Assembly (NCBI RefSeq): GCF_024171535.1
Contig: NZ_JALJZV010000007.1
Location: 124,001-188,000 of the forward strand
DNA length: 64,000 bases
Origin: Flavobacterium sp. HSC-61S13
Lineage (GTDB): Bacteria > Bacteroidota > Bacteroidia > Flavobacteriales > Flavobacteriaceae
Direction of reading: 5' to 3'
The notes beneath the pieces were generated by a model. The model saw only the letters and a program-made list of their open reading frames with translations. It was not told the DNA's origin and searched no databases. Within the stretch, counting starts at the first letter, position 1, and each line of letters begins with the position of its first letter. A program made the translations under genes and the position numbers. This document shows positions 36,440-44,865 of the stretch, one piece after another.

Positions 36440-37009
36440 TTATTTTCGGTTAGCTCTTTCTACTATTAATTCATTCATTAGATTACGAGACCATTTTCGT
36501 CCTTTTAAATAACGTCCGTTGATGGAGTCCTCCTTGTAAAGTTCGATAAAATAGTCTAATTCTTCAAGACTCAATTCCGTTCTTGCTAGTTTCTGCCTAT
36601 TTTCATCAATATGCGTTCGCGTTACTACCTTTTGATTTTCTATTTCATTCACTCTCAAAATAGGAATTTCTACATTTACTTCTACAAGCTCATAAAGCCT
36701 CGTATCCAACTCCTTTTGATTTACAATGTGTAGATAATCGCCTAAAATTCTCTTTTCAACATAAACAAGACCTTTTCCAAAATTATGCCTGTCTTGTTGA
36801 TTTTTTTTAACCCCGGAAATCCAATATTCATCTCCAGACTCTATGTCATAGAAATTCCCATTCATTCTATCTGATCCTATCCTTTGAAAAGCTTTACCAT
36901 CAAAATAAAGTGTTTTTCCTGTCTTTGAGAAAACAACTAATCCAATCCACGCCGGTCCATCATTACTAAATCCGCTCTTTAATTCAAGGTATTTGATTTG
37001 AGATTTCAT
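36440..37009 (-). CDS. conserved hypothetical protein
   Basis: This 189-residue soluble protein begins MKSQIKYLELKSGFSNDGPAWIG and contains the block DEYWISGVKKNQQDRHN. I have met proteins with this pattern in Bacteroidota and proteobacteria as uncharacterised proteins without a domain name. No enzymatic motif is obvious. It precedes a rhomboid gene in the same direction by 24 bases, so the two may be cotranscribed. Confidence 0.65.
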   Translation of the reverse strand: MKSQIKYLELKSGFSNDGPAWIGLVVFSKTGKTLYFDGKAFQRIGSDRMNGNFYDIESGDEYWISGVKKNQQDRHNFGKGLVYVEKRILGDYLHIVNQKELDTRLYELVEVNVEIPILRVNEIENQKVVTRTHIDENRQKLARTELSLEELDYFIELYKEDSINGRYLKGRKWSRNLMNELIVERANRK

Positions 37010-37094
37010 ATCTTTTTATTTTACACATATTACCTATCGTTCTTTAAAATGACATGTTATACATTTCTTATTGCAAAAAACTTTGAACAGTTTG

Positions 37095-37943
37095 TTATTC
37101 CTCAGTAGTTTGATTCAATAGTGTTGTTTTCTCATTTTCAACAGCATATTTTTGGGTAAGACTCGCTCTTTTCAAGTCGAGTTCGATTTGATCTTTTCTC
37201 TGTTTCAACATCCAAAGACAATACAATCCACCAAGGGGAATACCAAATACCCAATAAGAATTAAGATAACCGGCTGTATTAAAACCAATACCTAAGAAAA
37301 ACTGAAAATAAAATAATTTAAAAGACAGCCCTCCTACAGCGGAGTAAATGATCGAAGGAACATTTAGACAAATCACTGCGAGGTATTTTAACCATTTTTT
37401 CTTTAGGTCACTACGCTTTATTCTTACAATTACATATACATTAAAAATCAGTACAGCAATAGCCAATAATCCAAACAACCAATAATAGAGCATATTGGGA
37501 ACGGGTTCTTTCACATCCTTAATAGTAAAATATGTGATTTTCTTAGTAAGATCATCAAACAAAATCTCAATCACACCAAATTCTTTTTGGTTGTGAAATT
37601 CCATAGTGACAACCGTGGTATTTGGTGGCGTATTATTAGCTTCGACAGTTGAGAATTTCTTTTCCGCCACTACAAAATTGTACTCCAAGTCCTTTCCAAA
37701 ATTCTTTACTACAAGCTTGCTTATGTGAGATAAACCGTGCTTTAAAGTATCCAATTTCGCCTCTTGTTCTATTTTTGGATCCATTGCCATCAGTTCCGTC
37801 AATGCACTATAATCCTCTTTCACTAGAGCCTCTAAAAACGCTTTGGATTTGTCTTTTAACTCAAAAGTATTGCTAATAAAATCGCATCCGATTAATAATG
37901 AAAAAGTCAATAAACTTAATGTAATTTGTAAGGTTCTTTTCAT
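37095..37943 (-). CDS. hypothetical lipoprotein with C-terminal membrane helices
   Basis: Taking the ATG at 37943 (MKRTLQITLS) gives 282 residues. A lipobox-like SLLIGC occurs near residue 18. A soluble domain of about 130 residues follows, then three or four hydrophobic segments (from about 155 on, LFGLLAIAVLIFNVYVIV to about 255). A lipid-anchored N-terminus with later transmembrane helices is unusual. No family is recognised. It sits upstream of the gene at 36440 in the same direction. Confidence 0.6.
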   Translation of the reverse strand: MKRTLQITLSLLTFSLLIGCDFISNTFELKDKSKAFLEALVKEDYSALTELMAMDPKIEQEAKLDTLKHGLSHISKLVVKNFGKDLEYNFVVAEKKFSTVEANNTPPNTTVVTMEFHNQKEFGVIEILFDDLTKKITYFTIKDVKEPVPNMLYYWLFGLLAIAVLIFNVYVIVRIKRSDLKKKWLKYLAVICLNVPSIIYSAVGGLSFKLFYFQFFLGIGFNTAGYLNSYWVFGIPLGGLYCLWMLKQRKDQIELDLKRASLTQKYAVENEKTTLLNQTTEE

Positions 37944-38117
37944 GGCACAGCGCAAGTATTTTATTCGTTAGTTAATTTTTCATTATTGGCTGCAAACATA
38001 TTGAATTTTTTATAAAAACTCGTTAATCTCACTTAATTAACAGCATATATTAGTACCTATACATTAAAAAACAGGAATAATAAGAATCCGAACCTCAGTT
38101 CATATAAAACAAATTCA

Positions 38118-38339
38118 CTAGTTTTCACTTTGCTTTTCTATGGTAATTGTTATTTTACTTTTTTTATGAATTATTTTAATCGTCTGACCAGGCTTAAAAC
38201 CCAATTCCTGTAACCATTTCCCACAAAGTCTGATTTCTGGGAAAAAAACTGGTGGCCATGACTTGATTCGATAAACATACTTGGAGTAAACTTTTATAAG
38301 CCGTATTTTCTCTATCTCAGTATTTTTTTCTTGTCTCAT
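38118..38339 (-). CDS. SymE-like type I toxin
   Basis: A 73-residue protein whose second half, IRLCGKWLQELGFKPGQTI, is the SymE/AbrB-fold signature. E. coli SymE is an SOS-induced RNA-degrading toxin or nucleoid protein silenced by the antisense RNA SymR. No such RNA can be recognised here. The -7 box TAAATTTG at 38345-38352 (reverse strand) ends only five bases before the start codon. It is divergent from a small HTH gene, a probable regulator. Confidence 0.75.
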   Translation of the reverse strand: MRQEKNTEIEKIRLIKVYSKYVYRIKSWPPVFFPEIRLCGKWLQELGFKPGQTIKIIHKKSKITITIEKQSEN

Positions 38340-38344
38340 AACAG

Positions 38345-38352
38345 CAAATTTA
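38345..38352 (-). promoter_or_regulatory. -7 box of the SymE-like gene, almost touching the start codon
   Basis: Reverse-strand TAAATTTG, an exact TAnnTTTG match, five bases before the ATG at 38339; the transcript may be leaderless. Confidence 0.55.
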
Positions 38353-38486
38353 TAGGTTAAAAATATATGAAATTATATTTCTATGCAAATAAATCAATGT
38401 TAAAATACACTTTATTGCCATTAAAAGACAATTTACACATACTTATATTTTTACGATATTTGTATAAGAAGACTATAAATAGCGGT

Positions 38487-38693
38487 ATGACGAAAGTAAA
38501 GTTAAATAGAATAAAGTCTGTTCTTGCTGAAAAAAATAGCAGCGGTAAAGATCTTGCCTACCATTTGGGGAAAACGGAATCTACAGTTTCGCGTTGGTGT
38601 ACAAATGAAGTACAACCGAGCGTTGAAACCCTTTATGAAATAGCAAAATTTTTAAATATTGATATACGAGAATTATTGATAAGTACTAAATAG
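38487..38693 (+). CDS. XRE-family helix-turn-helix protein
   Basis: Starting at the ATG at 38487 gives a 68-residue XRE domain, LNRIKSVLAEKNSSGKDLAYHLGKTESTVSRWCTN, with the typical closing LNIDIRELLI. A start at 38367 would add an unrelated 40 residues. It is divergent from the SymE-like gene with about 150 bases between them. Proteins of this size regulate small toxin or mobile-element genes, but its target is unknown. Confidence 0.75.
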   Translation: MTKVKLNRIKSVLAEKNSSGKDLAYHLGKTESTVSRWCTNEVQPSVETLYEIAKFLNIDIRELLISTK

Positions 38694-38880
38694 AAAAAAT
38701 AATGCAACTCATAAAAAAAAATAATTCCTCTGCTGTTTAATAACACGTTTTGTTCTGTATTGGCTTTCACTTACTTTTAATCAAAAAAACACCTTAGACA
38801 CTTGTATTTAAGATGTTTTTTTAGTATCTTATTTAATAATGGAACAACATAACCTGTAAGCGTTATTAAGTTTGTTTTGT

Positions 38881-39579
38881 TTATTCTTTACCCCAAAAGT
38901 TTTGGACATGGATTTTTCTTAAATTAAAAGAAGGATGTTGCTTTAAATAGTTTTCTAGCAAGGAAGTCGTTTTAGAATCTCCAAATATATAGGCGATAGC
39001 ATTGGGTGTTTGCTGCGAAAAACACTGGGGTATGTGTTCCACGATTAACTCGGGTTTTAAAGAATTTACGATAATGCTAGTCAATGGGAAACTGTTGTCG
39101 ATATCGGCAAAAAAATCAGCGGAATTAGCGGAAAAAACCAAACTACTCACGCGTTTACTCACCGCTATTGCTCTATGAATTTCGTATAGATGAGATAGCG
39201 CAGTGACATCGCCAATCAACAGGTATTCATCGGCGGTTTCGTCCAGGGGTATTTGCGCGGATGGCGGTTTAAAAAAGATGACATCGCCCAGTTGAACCGA
39301 TTTTACCCAACGGGATCCTCTGCCGTTGGAGAACGTATTGATCGCCAAATCAACCGTGTTATATACCGGTTCATAATTCCAAAAAGAATACGTACGTGCC
39401 ACACTACCCGAATCGTAATACGGATTAGACAAAAACACTTCAATCGCCAAACCCGCTTGGTATTTGATCCTCGAAAAATACGCACTTTGAATTTTGATGT
39501 GGTAAGTATGAAGGGCTATTTGACGCTTTTGAAGTATCACCCCACTATAAATCTCAAAAGTTTTTTCTTGACTGCTCAT
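38881..39579 (-). CDS. siderophore-interacting flavoprotein
   Basis: Choosing the ATG at 39579 (MSSQEKTF) gives 232 residues; a TTG at 39642 overlaps the operator-like palindrome at 39629-39642. The N-terminal FAD-binding barrel and C-terminal SIP domain (YLLIGDVTALSHLYEIHRAI) match the family that reduces ferric siderophores to free iron. The FAD motif RTYSFWNYE replaces the more common R-x-Y-(S/T) pattern only mildly. It is the last gene of the ribB to SIP group. Confidence 0.75.
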   Translation of the reverse strand: MSSQEKTFEIYSGVILQKRQIALHTYHIKIQSAYFSRIKYQAGLAIEVFLSNPYYDSGSVARTYSFWNYEPVYNTVDLAINTFSNGRGSRWVKSVQLGDVIFFKPPSAQIPLDETADEYLLIGDVTALSHLYEIHRAIAVSKRVSSLVFSANSADFFADIDNSFPLTSIIVNSLKPELIVEHIPQCFSQQTPNAIAYIFGDSKTTSLLENYLKQHPSFNLRKIHVQNFWGKE

Positions 39580-39628
39580 AATCTGCATTTTAATATGGTA
39601 AAATTGCTGGTTTTTACCATTCAAAACA

Positions 39629-39642
39629 TTGATTTGAGTCAA
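39629..39642. promoter_or_regulatory. possible Crp/Fnr site upstream of the siderophore-interacting gene
   Basis: TTGATTTGAGTCAA fits TTGA-N6-TCAA. It lies between the regulator stop (39650) and the SIP start (39579). No exact -7 box follows at the expected spacing; the sequence there reads CAATTTTA on the reverse strand. Confidence 0.45.
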
Positions 39643-39649
39643 AAAAAAG

Positions 39650-40219
39650 TTAGAGTTTAGATTTTAAACGGCTCAGGGTTTCCTGGGAAATATTGAGATA
39701 CGAAGCTACCATTTTGTTCGACAACCTACGTACAACACGCGGATTTTCATCTAACAGTTGGCGGTATTTTTGCAAGGCATCTTGAATCATCATCGACATC
39801 AACCTTTTGGTATTGTTGACATAGGCCATCTCAAGATACATTCTATAAAATTTATCCCATTGGGGAACGACGTCAAGTAAGTGGTAAAAATCGGTATGGG
39901 TGATATAATAAACTTCGGATTCTTCAACGGCTTGGACAAATTCTTCCGATGGTTCCGAAGTAATAAAACTGACCAATGCTGTAGCAAACTGATTTTCAAA
40001 AGCAAAATATCGGGTAGAATCTATCCCCTCTTCATTGATGAAAAAAATCCGAAGGCACCCTTGATTTACAAAAAACGTGCGTTGACTGGCTTGGCCGTGC
40101 GTCAATAACAACTCGTTTTTCTTCAAATGCATCGGTTTAAAATACGACAGTATCGTTGCCAAATCCGCATCCGATACGGTTATTCTGTCTTTTATATATG
40201 AAGTTAATTGTGCTTCCAT
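39650..40219 (-). CDS. Crp/Fnr-family transcriptional regulator
   Basis: A 189-residue protein with a cyclic-nucleotide-binding-type beta-roll (residues about 20-115) and a C-terminal winged helix-turn-helix. The recognition helix contains S-Q-E-T-L-S-R (Glu180, Ser183, Arg184), the E-x-x-S-R triad used by FNR to read TTGA half-sites. There is no N-terminal Cys cluster, so it is not an iron-sulfur oxygen sensor, and the cAMP-binding Arg/Ser pair is not evident. The effector is unknown. It is placed between two siderophore-interacting genes. Confidence 0.85.
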   Translation of the reverse strand: MEAQLTSYIKDRITVSDADLATILSYFKPMHLKKNELLLTHGQASQRTFFVNQGCLRIFFINEEGIDSTRYFAFENQFATALVSFITSEPSEEFVQAVEESEVYYITHTDFYHLLDVVPQWDKFYRMYLEMAYVNNTKRLMSMMIQDALQKYRQLLDENPRVVRRLSNKMVASYLNISQETLSRLKSKL

Positions 40220-40264
40220 TTTTTCCCAATCCGTGATTTGTAAATTTACCGATAAAAAGTCGCT

Positions 40265-41068
40265 TTATAAAGTGCCTTGCTGCTTTTCAACAGTTGCTTC
40301 TTCGGACGCCCCAGATTTCCAGTAGGTAGTGGTAGAGATAAAATCGGGATCCCACCCAAGTTGCACTCTAAAAAATACTTTGAGGTCTTTTACCGTGCTG
40401 TATTCTGCCGCTACAAATACAAAATTGTTTTGAGCGGGGTTGTTCATCTGAAATTGTTTTATACAATGACTCAACAAACTACCCCGTTCCGGTTCTGGAT
40501 TGTACAACCACCTTATATCAACAGATGCTGCCGAACACAACATCAATTCGTCACTTTTTTCAGTTACTTCCAAGAACACCTTGGCCGTTACCCCCACAGC
40601 CAATTGTTCCAAAATCGCACTTATAACTGGTACAGCTGTAGCGTCTCCAACCAATAAATAGGACTCCAAATTGGGCAGTATCGGTTTGTGACTTTGTTTC
40701 ATTCCAATCCCCAAACAATCTCCAGCTTGAGCATTTATAGCCCATGCTGAAGCTGGACCATTTTCTCCATGCACTACAAAGTCAATGGTTAATTCCCGTT
40801 TCTCTAAATCAATGCTGCGATTGGTATAGGTTCGCACTTTGGCAACGAGTTCAGAATTTATTTCTCTACCTCTTTCCGGAAAATAAATCAGTTTAACTCC
40901 TTTAGGCGGTATAAAAATTTTATTATTAGACCCTGAAGTAACTTCGGATAAAAGCGGTAATTGGTCTTCTCGAATATCAAATACCACACGAATAAAATGT
41001 GGCGTAAGGAAGCTTTTATTTTTGACCGTAAAAACGCTGCGTATTTTTTTAATAGGGGTATTATTCAT
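40265..41068 (-). CDS. siderophore-interacting protein (ferric-siderophore reductase type)
   Basis: A 267-residue flavoprotein with the FAD-binding barrel (TPHFIRVVFDI, VRTYTNRSIDLEKREL with R-x-Y-T-x-R) and the SIP domain YLLVGDATAVPVISAILEQL. Such enzymes reduce iron(III)-siderophores in the cytoplasm and release iron. It starts 24 bases after the ribB stop, so both are in one transcript, and flavin supply from RibB to flavoenzyme use is a natural pairing. Confidence 0.85.
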   Translation of the reverse strand: MNNTPIKKIRSVFTVKNKSFLTPHFIRVVFDIREDQLPLLSEVTSGSNNKIFIPPKGVKLIYFPERGREINSELVAKVRTYTNRSIDLEKRELTIDFVVHGENGPASAWAINAQAGDCLGIGMKQSHKPILPNLESYLLVGDATAVPVISAILEQLAVGVTAKVFLEVTEKSDELMLCSAASVDIRWLYNPEPERGSLLSHCIKQFQMNNPAQNNFVFVAAEYSTVKDLKVFFRVQLGWDPDFISTTTYWKSGASEEATVEKQQGTL

Positions 41069-41092
41069 CTTTAGAGATAGGGGTTATTGCGG

Positions 41093-41740
41093 TTATTCAC
41101 TCGGAAACTGTTTTCTATAATCAACGATATCTGCAATGGTCAACACGGTTAGCTGCCATTCCAAGGCAAAGGCCGTAATTTCAGGTAATCGCGACATCGT
41201 ACCGTCGTCATTCATCAATTCACATAAGACAGACAACGGTTTTAAGCCAGCGAGACGCATCAAATCAACACTGCCTTCCGTATGACCTATTCTACCAAAT
41301 ACACCATCGTTATGAGCTCGCAAAGGGTATATATGCCCCGGTCTCACCAAATCATTAGGCTGAGCATTGTCTGCACTGGCCGCTTTGATAGCCGCGAGTC
41401 GATCAGCAGCTGAGAGTCCCGTGGTAGCTCCTACTCGAGCGTCAATAGAAATGGTAAATGGGGTTTGGTACAAACTGGAATTCTCTGTAACCATATAAGG
41501 TAAATCAAGTGCATCAGCCTTTTGATGCGACATGCACAAACAAACCACCCCACTGCAATAGCGAATCATCTGCACCATATTGTCCAAATTCATTTTCTCC
41601 GCAGAGAAAATCAAATCGCCTTCATTTTCTCGATCTTCATCGTCAATTAATAAAACTCCTTTTCCGTTTTGTAATTCACTGAGTGCCCGTTCTACTCTTT
41701 CCTTGGCATTGATACCAAATGTCTGTAACATATCTTTCAT
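41093..41740 (-). CDS. ribB: 3,4-dihydroxy-2-butanone-4-phosphate synthase (riboflavin)
   Basis: This 215-residue enzyme makes the four-carbon unit of riboflavin from ribulose 5-phosphate. The signature [13 protein letters not shown] at about 37-49 holds the metal and acid residues, and [14 protein letters not shown] follows near the C-terminus. It lacks the GTP cyclohydrolase II part of RibBA; length matches monofunctional RibB. A second, non-housekeeping ribB in a siderophore-reductase operon suggests extra flavin is made when iron release is needed. No FMN riboswitch is evident upstream. Confidence 0.92.
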   Translation of the reverse strand: MKDMLQTFGINAKERVERALSELQNGKGVLLIDDEDRENEGDLIFSAEKMNLDNMVQMIRYCSGVVCLCMSHQKADALDLPYMVTENSSLYQTPFTISIDARVGATTGLSAADRLAAIKAASADNAQPNDLVRPGHIYPLRAHNDGVFGRIGHTEGSVDLMRLAGLKPLSVLCELMNDDGTMSRLPEITAFALEWQLTVLTIADIVDYRKQFPSE

Positions 41741-41785
41741 CTCTATAGCTGTTTTTATTAAATATCACCGTTGTGATAACACGTA

Positions 41786-41830
41786 CAAATTTGTGAGTAA
41801 TGCCTGTACTAAACTTTGACTTAGGTCAAA
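41786..41830 (-). promoter_or_regulatory. ribB promoter with Crp/Fnr-like palindrome
   Basis: The palindrome TTTGAC-TTAG-GTCAAA at 41815-41830 has perfect 6-base arms. On the reverse strand a CAAATTTG (one base off TAnnTTTG) lies at 41786-41793, so the palindrome centre is 29.5 bases upstream of the box, about -42 from the expected start. Confidence 0.6.
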
Positions 41831-41928
41831 AAAAAAAATTATTTAAATCATGTGAATCGCGTTCCAATCGTAAATAGACCTCTTCCATATTCGCACTGTT
41901 TGTACTGATAAACACCACACTTGTTGAA

Positions 41929-43512
41929 TTAATACGATTGCCCACTTTCGTGTTCAATGGTTGTCTTCCAGAAATCGAGTTCTATTTCTTTTTTCCTAAT
42001 GGTTTCCAACGAAAAGGCGCCGATTTTATAACTTTGAGTCAATGTTGTACGCTGCCATTCGACCAATTGCAATTCCAGATTTAAATAGGCCTTTTTCGAA
42101 TTGATCCCTTTAACGGATTCCGATTCCGTTAGGAGGTTGTGATTTTCCGCTTGCAGTTTCTCCAGCATAGTCGTCGCGGCTTGCTTCATATCAACATCAT
42201 CCGCGCTAAATTCTTTTAGAAACGAAATGGATTTGTATAGTAGTAAAACATTTAAGGTCCCCTCCTCTCGATCTAAATCCTTAGCGGGTTTGATCCATTG
42301 AATCAATTTGGGCAAGGTTAAGCCTTGTATTAACAAGGTAAAAACGATCACAACAAAAGACAGCAATAATACCGTGTTTCGATGCGCTAATGGAACCATC
42401 TCGCTGGTCGTTAACGGCAAAGCTAAGGCCGTTGCCAACGACACCACACCGCGCATACCTGCCCAAGAAATAATCAAATACTCCTTGCTTGACTGCGATA
42501 AGCCCGATTGACTTTTATTTCTTAATGCACCTCCTAAAAGGGGAAAGGCAAACAATACACACAAACGCACCAAAACCAAGATGATAAAAATTAGAAAGCC
42601 ATAGAAAATTAAAAGCGGCAGTTCGTTTTGGGGAGTGTCTGAAATAATTTTCGGCAATTGCATACCTAAAACCAAAAACACGAATCCGTTGATTACAAAG
42701 ATAATCACATCCCAAAAATGCCCCATTTGCATACGACTGTTTGTCGTAAAAACCACAAAGGAATTCCACGATAAATACATCCCCACCACCACTACGGCTA
42801 AGACGCCCGAACAGCCTAAATGCTCTGCCAAACTATAAGTAGCAAAAGGCAATAAAACCACAGCGAAGGTTTCGACATTGCTATTACCGTTAAAGAATCG
42901 GTAGATTCTTAAAAACAAAAATCCAATGATGATACCGGCAACAATTCCACCCAAACTGATAAAAACAAATTGAAAACCGGCATTCCAAAACGAAAAACCA
43001 CCACTGAGCACAGCCACTACAGCAAATTTATAGGCTATCAAAGCCGAGGCGTCGTTGAGTAAACTCTCGCCTTCTAAGATGGTAATCATCTTTTTGGGCA
43101 AAGCTATACTTTTGGTAATACTCGTAGCTGCTACAGCATCGGGAGGGGAAACAATAGCTCCTAACACAAATGCCATAGGCCAGCCGAAACCAGGAATAAG
43201 ACTGTGAACCACTACCGCTACTATGGTGGTGGTTAAAAACACCAGAACCACAGCGAGTATCGAAATTTTCGGAAACTCCTTTTTAAATTCGGGTATAGAC
43301 GTATTCCAAGCTGCATCAAACAATATCGGAGGTAAGACGACGTAAAAAATCAACTCTGGAGTCATGTCAATCGATGGAACAAAACTAGTCAAGCTCAACA
43401 GCAATCCAGCCAAAACCAGTAAAATCGGTAAAGCTAATTTGATCCTATCCTTTAGCGATATCAGAATGATTAAAACAGTCGATATCCAAATAATTTTTTC
43501 GAGTTCTTGCAT
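41929..43512 (-). CDS. CPA1-family sodium/proton antiporter
   Basis: This 527-residue protein has about 12 membrane helices. The CPA1 segment VLGAIVSPPDAVAATSI and the LLNDASALIAYKFAV segment with conserved Asn-Asp are present, as is WAGMRGVVSLATALALP with its conserved Arg. The final about 120 residues are a soluble, helical cytoplasmic tail. It exchanges sodium or potassium for protons. It is preceded by a -7 box (43531-43538) and a palindrome like that of ribB. Confidence 0.92.
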   Translation of the reverse strand: MQELEKIIWISTVLIILISLKDRIKLALPILLVLAGLLLSLTSFVPSIDMTPELIFYVVLPPILFDAAWNTSIPEFKKEFPKISILAVVLVFLTTTIVAVVVHSLIPGFGWPMAFVLGAIVSPPDAVAATSITKSIALPKKMITILEGESLLNDASALIAYKFAVVAVLSGGFSFWNAGFQFVFISLGGIVAGIIIGFLFLRIYRFFNGNSNVETFAVVLLPFATYSLAEHLGCSGVLAVVVVGMYLSWNSFVVFTTNSRMQMGHFWDVIIFVINGFVFLVLGMQLPKIISDTPQNELPLLIFYGFLIFIILVLVRLCVLFAFPLLGGALRNKSQSGLSQSSKEYLIISWAGMRGVVSLATALALPLTTSEMVPLAHRNTVLLLSFVVIVFTLLIQGLTLPKLIQWIKPAKDLDREEGTLNVLLLYKSISFLKEFSADDVDMKQAATTMLEKLQAENHNLLTESESVKGINSKKAYLNLELQLVEWQRTTLTQSYKIGAFSLETIRKKEIELDFWKTTIEHESGQSY

Positions 43513-43530
43513 CTATATACAATTATTCGA

Positions 43531-43574
43531 CAAAATTATACCGCTTCATTTTTGGAAGCATTGACTTAAATCAA
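43531..43574 (-). promoter_or_regulatory. antiporter promoter with Crp/Fnr-like site
   Basis: Reverse-strand TAATTTTG at 43531-43538 is an exact -7 match. The palindrome TTGACTTAAATCAA at 43561-43574 (one mismatch in the inner pair) is centred 29.5 bases upstream of it, the same spacing as at ribB. Confidence 0.6.
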
Positions 43575-43650
43575 AAAGGAAATGGGATCAGCAACATAGC
43601 GGTGAGTTTGACCAATCAAATGCTGTTAAAATTTTTTATTGTGGAAAAAC

Positions 43651-43686
43651 AAAAAAGCCCAAAACATTGAAGTTTTAGGCTTTTTT
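43651..43686. terminator. terminator in the gap after the lipoprotein gene
   Basis: AAAAAAGCC-C-AAAAC pairs with GTTTT-A-GGCTTTTTT around a six-base loop. It lies about 160 bases downstream of the minus-strand lipoprotein gene (43848-44732). It can work in both directions. Confidence 0.7.
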
Positions 43687-43847
43687 ACGTATTTTAATAC
43701 AGTGGGATTTAAAGACTACTTTAGGGCTGTAAAATCATTGCGATTTTTTTACGCGCACTATAAAAATTTTACCAGATATAAACATTGGCAATATTTAAAA
43801 TAACTGCCGTCCCTTTTAGGTAAAATCTCAACAATTATTGTTGAAAA

Positions 43848-44732
43848 TTAAGATTTGGGTTCGGCATAGATTTCATATCCATGTCCGTATTCTGCCCAAG
43901 TGGCTTTCTTTAAAAGAACTATATTAGAAGTTTTTCCAACCCATATTTTTAAAACTTGGTCTTGTTGCACTGTTCTCTTAAACAGCTTCTTATATTCGAT
44001 AAAAGTTGACTCGTTCGTTTGTTGGTATTTTGCCTCCCCATACAAAGTTGTTATGTAATTAGTAAGCACCTCCAATTCTCGATTTGCGAGATCATCTGAA
44101 TTTCCTTCGTATAGTTTATCGTCAAATCGAACATTCAATATAGACGAAAGTATGCCATCTCGATTTTCAGTGAAAAGAGAAAAACTATAATCCTCATTAC
44201 CATTATTGATAAATCCGGTATTCATATTGAAATTTCCATCGGGCTTGTTCCACTGTATATTTAAAAAATCGCCATCCACATAAACTCGAGTACTCGTTGA
44301 ATCTTTTGCGACAACTAAGCCATCTTTATACGCTTTTAAATAGGTGGTATAAGTTCCTGGTAGATAAAAGTGATGTCCCCATTCAAGTTTAACACTATAA
44401 GAATCACCTTGCTTTTGCAATAGTTGCATTTTTGTGGCTCCTCCCTTAATCTCCCAAGTAAGCGAATCTAGATTACTTTTTAGTTTATCAGCCAATGCAA
44501 GGAATTTTATGTTTCCACTAGCACTACTGTCCTGCAACTTAAAAACAACCATACTTAAAATGTTTTGTTCATCAAGGTTACTTACAACTTTTAGTGATTT
44601 TAATTGTCCCTCTATAATCGGATTTCCCACTTCTGGGTTTACAATTTCAGGATTTTGCAATGTAGAATCATCGTTAGAGCAAGAAGCTAACATACAAGAA
44701 GCTAAAACAAAAAAAGCTATTTTTTTAAACAT
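43848..44732 (-). CDS. hypothetical lipoprotein
   Basis: A 294-residue protein with a clear lipobox (VLASCMLASCSND), so it is probably an exported lipid-anchored protein. The mature part is beta-rich without a family I recognise. It ends with KSTWAEYGHGYEIYAEPKS-like sequence (KATWAEYGHGYEIY). It is expressed alone; a terminator follows at 43651-43686. The function is unknown. Confidence 0.65.
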   Translation of the reverse strand: MFKKIAFFVLASCMLASCSNDDSTLQNPEIVNPEVGNPIIEGQLKSLKVVSNLDEQNILSMVVFKLQDSSASGNIKFLALADKLKSNLDSLTWEIKGGATKMQLLQKQGDSYSVKLEWGHHFYLPGTYTTYLKAYKDGLVVAKDSTSTRVYVDGDFLNIQWNKPDGNFNMNTGFINNGNEDYSFSLFTENRDGILSSILNVRFDDKLYEGNSDDLANRELEVLTNYITTLYGEAKYQQTNESTFIEYKKLFKRTVQQDQVLKIWVGKTSNIVLLKKATWAEYGHGYEIYAEPKS

Positions 44733-44865
44733 AAGATATTCGTTTAGGTATTTTTTTCAAAAATACAACACAAACAATTAGTAAACAATTAAAACAAATA
44801 GTATTAAATTCCTCTATTATAACCACCTAGATTCGTAATTATACATATAATGTAATACCAAATTT

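Noticed and set aside
41741..41815. FMN riboswitch upstream of ribB
   Set aside because: The leader is short and none of the conserved RFN element helices can be recognised.
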